Positions 17,510-24,981 of a stretch of DNA of 64,000 bases are shown one piece after another (within the stretch, counting starts at the first letter, position 1; each line of letters begins with the position of its first letter). Position numbers and translations under genes: made by a program. The stretch covers positions 1 to 64,000 of the forward strand of contig CAKTKC010000013.1 in assembly GCA_934569225.1 (NCBI GenBank), given 5' to 3'. The notes beneath the pieces were generated by a model. That model saw only the letters and a program-made list of their open reading frames with translations, was not told the origin of the DNA and made no database searches. The DNA comes from an uncultured Oscillospiraceae bacterium (GTDB lineage: Bacteria; Bacillota; Clostridia; Oscillospirales; Oscillospiraceae).

Positions 17510-17880
17510 CGTTTCATTCGGCCTCGCCCCCTAGACGCGCAAAGGGAAATCATCTGACGCTCGACTGCGAATCGAGTCCATGGGCCTTTCACCCCTGCCG
17601 GGTCCTCCGCCAGCTCCGTAGAGAAGTATCATTGTCCTGTCTGGCCCTTCGTCGCCTTGCCGGTGGCAACCCGGCATTGGAGGCAGCATTTCTCGCTCAG
17701 CACCTTTGCTTCAGCCCTTGTGGGCTTCTTCGCGTTGTACCCCATATGGGGCAGGTGGTCACGGCGTACTGTCCTCCTGGCTCCGGTCCAGAAGAATGTA
17801 TCAGATGAATGAATATGAAGTTTTCAAGGTTCAGGTGAGGGGGTAAGAGAAGCGCCTCTGAAAAGGTCCCCTCACTTAAG
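17510..17880. other. GC-rich structured non-coding block at the ICE end
   Basis: No convincing gene lies here. The stretch is clearly more GC-rich than the AT-rich flank to its right and holds several short perfect hairpins: CTCGA/TCGAG at 17560-17576, TGCCGG/CCGGCA at 17658-17676, AGCCC/GGGCT at 17713-17726, the palindrome CCCCATATGGGG at 17740-17751, and a long-range stem GTGAGGGG/CCCCTCAC at 17835-17875. This may be a structured RNA or part of an oriT or recombination region. The strand cannot be assigned. Confidence 0.4.
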
Positions 17881-18040
17881 TAGCCCACGAGAAAGCCCAT
17901 TTTTTTACATTTCTCCTCAAAAATTTTTTGAATTTCTATTTTTTGTGCAAGCTATACAAAATAAAACATTAGATTTTGTGGCGTTTGCTTGCAAAACGTA
18001 AACGTAAATGCCATGAATTTGTTTTAGCGGAACAGAACAA

Positions 18041-18085
18041 GAAAAAAGCCATACTCCTTGCGTAAACACGCAAAGAATATGGCTT
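18041..18085 (-). terminator. Intrinsic terminator on the minus strand near the ICE end
   Basis: AAGCCATA...ACGCAA pairs with TTGCGT...TATGGCTT, and on the minus strand the stem runs directly into TTTTTTCTTG. It would stop transcription entering the ICE from the disrupted spore-protein gene. The rest of 17881-18190 is AT-rich, with repeats of the pattern ACGTAAACGTAAA near 17996 and no gene. Confidence 0.7.
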
Positions 18086-18193
18086 GTATTGTAAGTCAAC
18101 GCCTATTTGCTCATACAGATGTAGTAATAGTGCCACAATAGACTTTGGAAAACCGTCTGTTGATTTAATTATTTGAGAGAGGTCTATTGCGGT

Positions 18194-18295
18194 TCAATAG
18201 GTAACCGGACCATCAACGTCGCTGGCAGCCTGCATCTTAAACTTGTCCATTGCTTCCCGCGCCTGGGGAATGTTGATCTGGTTGTTGCTCTTCAT
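18194..18295 (-). pseudogene. 5' fragment of an alpha/beta-type SASP gene, cut by the ICE
   Basis: On the minus strand the first 27 or so codons read MKSNNQINIPQAREAMDKFK followed by MQAASDV. This is the typical N-terminus of alpha/beta-type small acid-soluble spore proteins, which coat spore DNA. In the family the next residues would be an acidic/hydrophobic ELGVNL-type stretch, but here the frame changes to DGPVTY and a stop. AAGGAG lies upstream of the ATG at 18295. The point of divergence coincides with the border between the AT-rich ICE tail and chromosome, so the ICE integrated inside this gene. The 3' part should lie beyond the other ICE end. Confidence 0.72.
18197..18220. other. Probable ICE attachment site (chromosome junction)
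   Basis: The SASP reading frame loses family similarity here, after the GACGTTG segment. The ICE right end therefore probably lies within these bases. The matching core on the other ICE end is outside the window, so the exact crossover cannot be set. Confidence 0.5.
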
Positions 18296-18452
18296 ACCAT
18301 TTTCTCTCCTTTTTGCTTTCTCGCGGTTTTGTTCCGCAACCATAGCTTTGCCAATATTTTTTGGAGTATTAGCGTGAATTTCCGGAAGGAAATACAGAAA
18401 ATGACAGTTTTTCTGACGCCCCCTTAGATTCTGCACAGATTTTCCCGCGCGG

Positions 18453-18481
18453 TTGCATTCAATCGGGATTTGTGGTATAGT
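18453..18481 (+). promoter_or_regulatory. Sigma-A type promoter for trkA-trkH
   Basis: TTGCAT and TATAGT are separated by 17 bases and lie 34 bases before the trkA start codon. Confidence 0.65.
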
Positions 18482-18515
18482 TAAGGCAAAATGAATGAAG
18501 ACGTGGGTGATATTT

Positions 18516-19877
18516 ATGAAAATCATGATTATCGGCGACGGAAAAATCGGCAGCGTTCTGGCAGAGCAGCTGTCCAAGGAGAAGCATGAAGTGACGCTGG
18601 TGGATCGCTCCGGGGTCAGGCTGGATCAGTCCAACAATGAGCTGGATGTGATGGTCGTGGAGGGCGACGGCGCTTCCCGTGATGTTCAGCTGGAGGCCGG
18701 GGCGGATCAGGCCGACCTCGTCATCGCCTGTACCGGTGCGGACGAGCTGAATCTGCTGTGCTGCCTTATCGGCAAGAAGCTGGGCGCGCGGCACACCATC
18801 GCCCGGGTGCGCAACCCCATGTACGTGGAGGAACTGAATCTCATCAAGGACGATCTGGGACTCAGCATGGCCATCAACCCCGAGGAAGCCTGCGCGACGG
18901 AAATGGCGCGGGTTCTGCGGTTCCCTTCCGCTATTAAAATCGACACCTTTGCCCGGGGGCATGTGGAAATTCTCAAGACCGGCGTGACGGCCGGCTCTCC
19001 CCTGGACGGCATGGCGCTGAAGGACATCGGAAGATTCCGTGCCAACGTGCTGATCTGCGCGGTGGAGCGGGGCGAGCGGGATGTCATCATCCCCTCCGGC
19101 GAGTTCCAGCTGAAGGCCGGAGACCGGATTTCCGTGGTGGCAAGCCCCCAGGAGGCGCAGCGGTTTTTCCGGCAGGTCGGCGTGGCGAAGACCCGGGTGC
19201 GGCAGGTCATGCTCATTGGCGGCGGCCGGATGGGCTATTACCTGGCCCGGCAGCTGCTGGCTACGGGCATGGACGTGAAGATCATCGAGTCGGACGCAAG
19301 GCGCTGCGAAGAGCTGAGCCAGCTTCTCCCGGAAGCGACGATCCTCCACGGCGACGGCACGGATCAGCGCCTATTGCAGGAAGAGGGCATCGAGCACATG
19401 GACGCCATCGCGGCGCTGACGGGCATTGACGAGGAAAACATAATCATTTCCCTGTTCGCCGGGCGGACGACCCGCGCCAAGGTCATCACCAAGGTCAACC
19501 GCAGTTCCTATGAGCCGCTGGTGGGCAGTCTGTCCCTCGATTCCGTGTTCTATCCCCGGAACATCTGCGCGGACAACGTGGTGCGCTACGTCCGTGCCAT
19601 GCAGAATTCTGACGCCTACGCCAGTATGGAGACGCTGTGCAAGATCGTCAGCAATAAGGTCGAGGCAATGGAGTTCCGGGTGACGGCCAGCGCGGATTTC
19701 TGCGGCATCCCATTGCAGGATCTGCACCTGAAGGACGGCCTGCTGATCGGCTGCATCTCCCGGGGCGGCAAGACCATCACCCCCCGCGGCAGCGACACCA
19801 TCGAGGTGGGGGATAGCGTGATCGTGGTCACCACCCACGGCGGCCTGAGAAGCCTTAACGATATTTTCCGGCGGTAA
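18516..19877 (+). CDS. trkA: Trk/Ktr potassium uptake regulatory protein TrkA
   Basis: This 453-residue cytoplasmic NAD-binding gating subunit of the Trk potassium transporter starts at the ATG at 18516. An upstream in-frame ATG at 18495 would add seven residues but has no ribosome site. Two tandem RCK units are visible, each a Rossmann fold (GDGKIGSVLA near residue 8, GGGRMGYYLA near 232) followed by a TrkA-C domain. The duplicated layout is that of TrkA proper rather than the single-unit KtrA. trkH follows 12 bases later in the same operon and encodes the membrane pore. Confidence 0.93.
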   Translation: MKIMIIGDGKIGSVLAEQLSKEKHEVTLVDRSGVRLDQSNNELDVMVVEGDGASRDVQLEAGADQADLVIACTGADELNLLCCLIGKKLGARHTIARVRNPMYVEELNLIKDDLGLSMAINPEEACATEMARVLRFPSAIKIDTFARGHVEILKTGVTAGSPLDGMALKDIGRFRANVLICAVERGERDVIIPSGEFQLKAGDRISVVASPQEAQRFFRQVGVAKTRVRQVMLIGGGRMGYYLARQLLATGMDVKIIESDARRCEELSQLLPEATILHGDGTDQRLLQEEGIEHMDAIAALTGIDEENIIISLFAGRTTRAKVITKVNRSSYEPLVGSLSLDSVFYPRNICADNVVRYVRAMQNSDAYASMETLCKIVSNKVEAMEFRVTASADFCGIPLQDLHLKDGLLIGCISRGGKTITPRGSDTIEVGDSVIVVTTHGGLRSLNDIFRR

Positions 19878-19889
19878 GGGGGAACGGAC

Positions 19890-21329
19890 ATGAATTATCC
19901 CTTGCTTCGCTATCTTTTCGGCATGATCCTGCTGATCGAAGCGGCGTTTCTCGCTCTGCCCCTGGGGGTCGCTGTGATCTACGGGGAGAGCACCGGTATT
20001 TACTTTCTGTATACCATGGTGGCGGCGGGACTGCTGGGCTTCCTGCTGACCCGGTTCAAGCCCGCCAAGCGGGACATGTACGCCCGGGAGGGCTTCGTCT
20101 TCACGGCGCTGGCCTGGGTGGTCATCTCCCTGATCGGCGCGGCGCCGTTTACCCTGTCCGGCCAGATTCCCAGCTACCTGGACGCCGTGTTTGAGACGGT
20201 TTCCGGCTTTACCACCACCGGCGCCAGCATCCTGACCAACGTGGAGGCGCTGGACAAGGGCATGATTTTCTGGCGCAGCTTTACCCACTGGTTGGGGGGC
20301 ATGGGCATTCTGGTGTTCATGCTGTCGCTGGTGAATATGGGCGGGCAGGCAAACCACCTGCTCCGGGCAGAAAGCCCTGGCCCCACCGTGAGCAAGATGG
20401 TGCCGAACATGCGCAAATCCGCCGCCATTCTCTATGGTATCTACATCGTCATGACGGCGGTGGAGGTGGTGCTGCTGCTCATTGGGGGAATGCCCCTGTT
20501 TGACAGCCTGTGTACCGCATTCGGCACGGCAGGCACCGGCGGCTTCGGCATCAAGAATAACTCCATGGGCTTTTACGACAGCTACTATCTTCAGGGCGTT
20601 GTTTCCGTATTCATGGCGCTGTTCGGCGTGAACTTCAACGTTTACTTTTTCCTGCTGATGAAAAAATATGCCATGGCATGGCGCAATACCGAGGTGCGGG
20701 CGTATTTTGCCATCATTGCAGGAAGCACGCTCATCATCACCCTCAACATTCTGGGGATGTTTCCCACGGCGTTTGACGCGTTCCACCATGCTTTTTTCAC
20801 CGTCTCATCCATCATCACCACCACGGGCTACAGCACCACGGATTTTGACCTGTGGCCGCAGCTCAGCCGGTTCGTTCTGGTGCTGCTGATGATCGTCGGC
20901 GCCTGCGCCGGGTCTACTGGCGGCGGCGTCAAGGTTTCCCGGTTGGTGATTCTGTGCAAGGCGCTGAGTTCGGAGCTGCGCAAGCTGCTCCATCCCCGCT
21001 CCGTGCGGGTGCTGACGGTGGACGGAAAGCCCGTCAGCCGGGAGACGCTTCAGGGCGTTCAGAGCTACATGACCCTGTATTTTCTGGTGACGCTGGTGTC
21101 CGTGCTGCTGGTGGCGCTGGACAATCTGGATTTTGTCACCACCTTTACCGCCGTGATGGCAACGCTGAACAACATCGGCCCCGGTCTGGGACTGGCCGGC
21201 CCCACGGGCAGCTTCGCGGTCTTTTCGCCGTTGGCGAAGATCGTCCTGACGGCGGATATGCTGTTCGGGCGGCTGGAGCTGTTCCCCATGCTGATTCTGC
21301 TGATGCCCTCGACATGGCGCAAAAATTGA
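19890..21329 (+). CDS. trkH: Trk-type potassium transporter membrane subunit TrkH
   Basis: This 479-residue polytopic protein forms the K+ pore. The four pore-loop repeats are visible with their selectivity-filter sequences: TTTGAS, GTGGFG, TTTGYS and NNIGPG. A conserved STGGGVK stretch lies before the last repeat. A GGGGGAAC site precedes the ATG. It is coupled to trkA, which gates it. Confidence 0.94.
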   Translation: MNYPLLRYLFGMILLIEAAFLALPLGVAVIYGESTGIYFLYTMVAAGLLGFLLTRFKPAKRDMYAREGFVFTALAWVVISLIGAAPFTLSGQIPSYLDAVFETVSGFTTTGASILTNVEALDKGMIFWRSFTHWLGGMGILVFMLSLVNMGGQANHLLRAESPGPTVSKMVPNMRKSAAILYGIYIVMTAVEVVLLLIGGMPLFDSLCTAFGTAGTGGFGIKNNSMGFYDSYYLQGVVSVFMALFGVNFNVYFFLLMKKYAMAWRNTEVRAYFAIIAGSTLIITLNILGMFPTAFDAFHHAFFTVSSIITTTGYSTTDFDLWPQLSRFVLVLLMIVGACAGSTGGGVKVSRLVILCKALSSELRKLLHPRSVRVLTVDGKPVSRETLQGVQSYMTLYFLVTLVSVLLVALDNLDFVTTFTAVMATLNNIGPGLGLAGPTGSFAVFSPLAKIVLTADMLFGRLELFPMLILLMPSTWRKN

Positions 21330-21362
21330 CAGAAAACAGCGAATGGAGCGTATCTGTATGAA

Positions 21363-21397
21363 ATGCACCCCAAAAGTGTCTAACTTTTGGGGTGCAT
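21363..21397. terminator. Perfect 14-bp hairpin between convergent trkH and traX
   Basis: ATGCACCCCAAAAG and its exact complement flank a seven-base loop. There is no U-run on either side, so termination is possible but not canonical. The arm resembles IS3-family terminal repeats (see findings). Confidence 0.5.
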
Positions 21398-21428
21398 ATC
21401 AATCGGGGATGGCTCCCCGGTCAATATG

Positions 21429-22145
21429 TTATCCGGCGGCACGTGCCAGAAGCAGGCTCAGGCCGTAGATGGCGACCAGATGGGCGGGGTAATACCAGTA
21501 AAACAGCGGGCCGATGTTCCCCTTGCCTTTTTTGCCGTTGTACAGCGCCAGAAGGGGAACGCTCAGAAGTCCCCACCACTGGATCCCGCCGTAATGCAGC
21601 CCCAACAGGCTGACACCGACGGTAAACAGCGCCAGTTTTTCCCATTTTCCCCTGCCAAAATACACCAGCACCGGCAGCATCACGCCCCACAGACCGTAAT
21701 CTACGTCAAAATCCGTGTGAATTAAAATCCGGGGCAATCCCACGGTGATGAAAACCGCGGCCGCGAGGGCGGCGGAAGCCAGCAGCACGGACACCGGCGT
21801 CCGGCGGCGAAGGGCGTTGTCCAGCGTGTAAATCAGGCAGACGGAAAGGAAAAAGGTCACGAAAATGCACTGGTAGAGTGAGCGCATGGCGGCAAAATAG
21901 GCGATCTGGCACAGCGTGGCCATGCCCAGAAGTCTCCCCAGATACCGTCCCCGGTCATGGGTATAGCGGTAGCCCTCGGCGATCATATAGGCGAAAAGGG
22001 GCGCGGCCAGCCGCCCGATGATCCGCAGAATGACGAATTGGGGCAGCAGCTGCAATCCCACATGGTCGCAGGTCATGGCGAGCAGGGCCAGAAGCTTCAG
22101 CTGATTCCCGGTCAGTCCGGCAAAATTTTTCGTTTGTATCCCCAT
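21429..22145 (-). CDS. TraX-family membrane protein
   Basis: This 238-residue protein has about eight hydrophobic segments and begins after AGGAG at the ATG at 22145. The N-terminal LKLLALLAMTCDHVG, the following GRLAAPLFAYMIAEGY and HDRGRYLGRLL are the typical TraX signature. TraX acetylates F pilin in enterobacteria. Chromosomal Firmicute members like this one are probable membrane acyltransferases of unknown substrate. It is a lone gene, convergent with trkH. Confidence 0.85.
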   Translation of the reverse strand: MGIQTKNFAGLTGNQLKLLALLAMTCDHVGLQLLPQFVILRIIGRLAAPLFAYMIAEGYRYTHDRGRYLGRLLGMATLCQIAYFAAMRSLYQCIFVTFFLSVCLIYTLDNALRRRTPVSVLLASAALAAAVFITVGLPRILIHTDFDVDYGLWGVMLPVLVYFGRGKWEKLALFTVGVSLLGLHYGGIQWWGLLSVPLLALYNGKKGKGNIGPLFYWYYPAHLVAIYGLSLLLARAAG

Positions 22146-22257
22146 AGGCACTCCTGTAAATGGTGTTCCGAACAAGACTATGATACCACGTTTCTGCCGA
22201 AATTGTCAATCCGGGCAGCAAAAAAGCACCCCTGCCGGGCGCAGAGAAAATGATACT

Positions 22258-22483
22258 GAACTCCAATTAAAATCTTTAGAAAAGATTTTAATTGCCCGAA
22301 GGGCAAGGAGTTCATATGAGACTTGTTTTGTGATTTCTTTCCTTATAAATCACAAAACGGGCAGCGTCGTCAGGCGATGCCTTCCTGATTAAAATCAAAG
22401 ATTTTAATCAGGAAATAGTATGAAATGACCCTTGACTGCCATGCCTTGTGATCGGCACGTTTTTTGCAGCCAAGGGTCATTTC
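22258..22483. repeat. Array of perfect inverted repeats (hairpin cluster)
   Basis: Four large perfect stems and one small one follow each other: a three-way-junction unit at 22258-22313 (outer GAACTCC/GGAGTTC, inner 13-bp AATTAAAATCTTT stem, inner GCCC/GGGC); a 12-bp stem GTTTTGTGATTT at 22325-22358; a short stem at 22362-22379; a 15-bp stem TTCCTGATTAAAATC at 22382-22414; and a 13-bp stem GAAATGACCCTTG at 22422-22483 with a 36-base loop. No gene is present. The rest of 22484-22820 shows no clear feature. Confidence 0.75.
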
Positions 22484-22825
22484 TCTTCGCTCTTATTATC
22501 TAACATCTGTTGGTTAACCTCTCTTTCTGCGGATTGACGGGCGTATGCGATCCGTTTTTTTCTGTTCCGATACCTTATCCATTCTCCATCTGTCTCTTCC
22601 GCGAGACGCGCTTATAAGTCGGAATCGCCGGGGATCTCCCTGCCCGCCTGTATCGGCTCCATCCTGATTTGAAGCCTCTAAGGATTTACCTGTACATCGG
22701 TATCACCTCTTTGTATTTATAAGATATCATAAATATTTCTGCATTTCAAGGAGGTATATTATACAATATTACCAGTCCGCTGTTGTGGAAAACACAGATT
22801 TCTATTTGGTACAGGCGGACGCGGA

Positions 22826-22854
22826 TTGACAAAGGGAGGGAAGGCTGTTATAAT
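22826..22854 (+). promoter_or_regulatory. Consensus sigma-A promoter of patB
   Basis: TTGACA and TATAAT, both perfect, are separated by 17 bases. The transcript would start about 85 bases before the patB ATG. Confidence 0.85.
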
Positions 22855-22867
22855 AGTTTTGTTCGGC

Positions 22868-22921
22868 GGCTGTGCAGCCGCTGTTTTTCGTGGTATTTTT
22901 GCAGCCGGTTTTCCCGGCTGG
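22868..22921 (+). promoter_or_regulatory. patB leader with two hairpins, possible attenuator
   Basis: In the leader, GCGGC...GCCGC is followed by TGTTTTTCG, a terminator-like hairpin. A second stem, CAGCCGG-ttttc-CCGGCTG, follows at 22902-22920. The arms CGGCTG and CAGCCG of the two hairpins are interchangeable, so mutually exclusive folds are possible. Confidence 0.4.
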
Positions 22922-22947
22922 GCAAGCGCATACAAAGGAGAAACACA

Positions 22948-24156
22948 ATGAAATACGATTTTACTTCCATACTGGATCGCCGGGGAAAGGATGCCGTCGC
23001 CATCGACGCCGTGGGCGCGCCCGGTTCTCCCTATCCCGCACCCCGGGAGGGCTTCGACGTGATCCCTATGTGGGTGGCGGATATGAATTTCCCCGTGGTG
23101 CCCACCATTCAGCAGGCCATGATCGAGAGGGCGGAGCATCCGGCCTTCGGCTATTTTGACCCTCCCGCGGAATATTACGATTCCATCATCCGCTGGCAGG
23201 AGCGTCACAACGGCGTCACCGGCCTGAAGAGCGAACACATCGGCTACGAAAACGGCGTGCTGGGCGGCGTGATCTCCGCACTGAACGTTCTGTGCTCCAA
23301 GGGGGACAACGTGCTGCTCCACAGCCCCACCTACATCGGCTTTACCCACTGCCTGACGGACAACGGTTATCACATTGTCCACTCTCCGCTGACAAAGGAC
23401 GAGCAGGGTGTCTGGCGGATGGACTTTGCCGATATGGAAAAGAAAATCGTGGAAAATCACATCCACGCCGCCATTTTCTGTTCCCCCCACAACCCATGCG
23501 GCCGGGTCTGGGAGCGTTGGGAGATCGAGCAGGCCATGGCGCTGTACAAAAAGTACGACGTGATGGTGGTTTCCGACGAGATCTGGAGCGACATTCTGCT
23601 GACCGGGTATCGCCACACCCCCACCCAGTCCGTCAGCGAGGACGCGAAAATGCGCACCGTGGCGCTGTACGCCCCCTCCAAAACCTTCAATCTGGCAGGG
23701 CTGGTGGGCAGCTACCATATTATCTACAATTCCTGGCTCCGGGATCGCTGCGACAAAGAGGGCGCTCTCAGCCACTACAATGCCATGAACGTTATGAGTA
23801 TGCACGCCCTGCTGGGCGCTTACAAGCCCGAGGGCTACGAGTGGATGGAGGAGCTGCGGCAGGTCATCACCGGCAACGTGGATTTTGCCTGCGATTATAT
23901 CGCCAAGCACTTTAACGGCGTGGAGGTCAGCCGTCCTCAGGGAACCTATATGCTTTTCCTGGACTGCGGAGAATGGCTGACGGCTCACGGCAAGACCATG
24001 GACGAGCTGCTTGCCGCCGGATGGGACGTGGGCGTGATCTGGCAGGACGGACGGGCGTTCCACGGTCAGACTCACATCCGCATGAACCTCGCGCTGCCCC
24101 TGAGCCGGGTGCAGGAGGCTTTCCGGCGGCTGGATACCTATGTTTTCAATGCCTGA
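22948..24156 (+). CDS. patB: PatB/MalY-type aminotransferase, cystathionine beta-lyase
   Basis: This 402-residue PLP enzyme of fold type I starts at the ATG at 22948 behind AAAGGAG. It has the N-terminal MWVADMNFPV motif typical of the MalY/PatB group, SPHNPCGRVW, DEIWSD (PLP-binding Asp) and APSKTFNLAG with the Schiff-base Lys. Family members cleave cystathionine or cysteine-type C-S bonds to give pyruvate, ammonia and a thiol. The gene has its own consensus promoter and a terminator, so it is monocistronic. Confidence 0.9.
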   Translation: MKYDFTSILDRRGKDAVAIDAVGAPGSPYPAPREGFDVIPMWVADMNFPVVPTIQQAMIERAEHPAFGYFDPPAEYYDSIIRWQERHNGVTGLKSEHIGYENGVLGGVISALNVLCSKGDNVLLHSPTYIGFTHCLTDNGYHIVHSPLTKDEQGVWRMDFADMEKKIVENHIHAAIFCSPHNPCGRVWERWEIEQAMALYKKYDVMVVSDEIWSDILLTGYRHTPTQSVSEDAKMRTVALYAPSKTFNLAGLVGSYHIIYNSWLRDRCDKEGALSHYNAMNVMSMHALLGAYKPEGYEWMEELRQVITGNVDFACDYIAKHFNGVEVSRPQGTYMLFLDCGEWLTAHGKTMDELLAAGWDVGVIWQDGRAFHGQTHIRMNLALPLSRVQEAFRRLDTYVFNA

Positions 24157-24163
24157 TATCAAC

Positions 24164-24192
24164 TCCGGGGCGGATTTCCGCCCCGGAATTTT
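24164..24192 (+). terminator. patB terminator
   Basis: CCGGGGCGG-attt-CCGCCCCGG is followed by AATTTT, just after the patB stop codon. Confidence 0.75.
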
Positions 24193-24218
24193 CGCTTCCG
24201 GGGAACGGAATTATCCAC

Positions 24219-24235
24219 CTTACATAGATTTTACA
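24219..24235 (+). promoter_or_regulatory. Pho-box-like direct repeat upstream of the phosphate two-component system
   Basis: CTTACA-tagat-TTTACA is a direct repeat with 11-bp periodicity, as in Gram-positive Pho boxes. Nearly the same block (TTAC, two bases, AGATTTTACA) recurs before nptA at 26690. Confidence 0.5.
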
Positions 24236-24309
24236 AAGTGCCTATTGTAATTCTTACGGTTTTATCGTAACATCGATAGTGAGATAGAATAAGTATTGGG
24301 GGAATCCGA

Positions 24310-24978
24310 GTGATTTATTGCGTAGAGGACGACGACAGCATCCGGGAGCTGATGCTGTATGCCCTGCGGGCGTCCGGTTTCGAGGCGGAGGGCTTTCGGG
24401 ACGGCGTGGGACTGTTCGACGCGCTGAGCCACGCCCAGCCCCAGCTGATTATGCTGGATATCATGCTGCCCGGGATGGACGGCATCGAAATTCTCAAAGC
24501 CCTCCGGGGCAATCCCACCACCGCCCGCATCCCGGTCATTATTGCTTCTGCCCGGGGAACGGAGTACGACAAGGTGGTGGGGCTGGACTTAGGCGCCGAC
24601 GATTATCTTGCCAAGCCCTTCGGCATGATGGAGATGGTGTCCCGCATCCGGGCGGTTCTGCGCCGGACGGCTCCTGCGGCCGCCCGCGGACTGCTGCAAA
24701 TGGGAAATCTGCGGATGGATTCCGCGTCCCATACGGTCTACGCCGGGGACGCCCGGGTGGAACTGACGCTGAAGGAATTTGAGTTGCTGAAGCTCTTCCT
24801 GGAGCATCCCGGCCGGGTCTTTACCCGGGATCAGCTGCTGGAACGGATCTGGAGCACGGACTACGTGGGGGAGACCCGGACGGTGGACGTACACATCGGC
24901 ACCCTGCGCACGAAGCTGGGGCAGTGCGGCGAATACATCCGCACCGTCCGGGGCGTTGGCTACCGGATGGAGGCGTAG
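24310..24978 (+). CDS. phoP: PhoB/PhoP-type response regulator
   Basis: This 222-residue OmpR-family regulator uses a GTG start at 24310 after GGGGGA. The receiver domain carries the acidic EDDD cluster, the phospho-acceptor Asp50 (IMLDIMLPG), a T/S switch in IIASARG and Lys in AKPFG. The C-terminal winged helix contains LTLKEFELL and ends in VRGVGYRME. It lies three bases upstream of a PhoR-like kinase and near an Na/Pi transporter, so phosphate limitation is the probable signal. Confidence 0.88.
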   Translation: MIYCVEDDDSIRELMLYALRASGFEAEGFRDGVGLFDALSHAQPQLIMLDIMLPGMDGIEILKALRGNPTTARIPVIIASARGTEYDKVVGLDLGADDYLAKPFGMMEMVSRIRAVLRRTAPAAARGLLQMGNLRMDSASHTVYAGDARVELTLKEFELLKLFLEHPGRVFTRDQLLERIWSTDYVGETRTVDVHIGTLRTKLGQCGEYIRTVRGVGYRMEA

Positions 24979-24981
24979 GCC

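Noticed and set aside
22258..22483. Possible CRISPR array in the hairpin cluster
   Set aside because: The stems differ in sequence and length, and there are no regularly spaced identical direct repeats.
22759..24162. Minus-strand ORF opposite patB
   Set aside because: The plus-strand gene has a perfect promoter, a ribosome site and PLP motifs; the minus frame has none.
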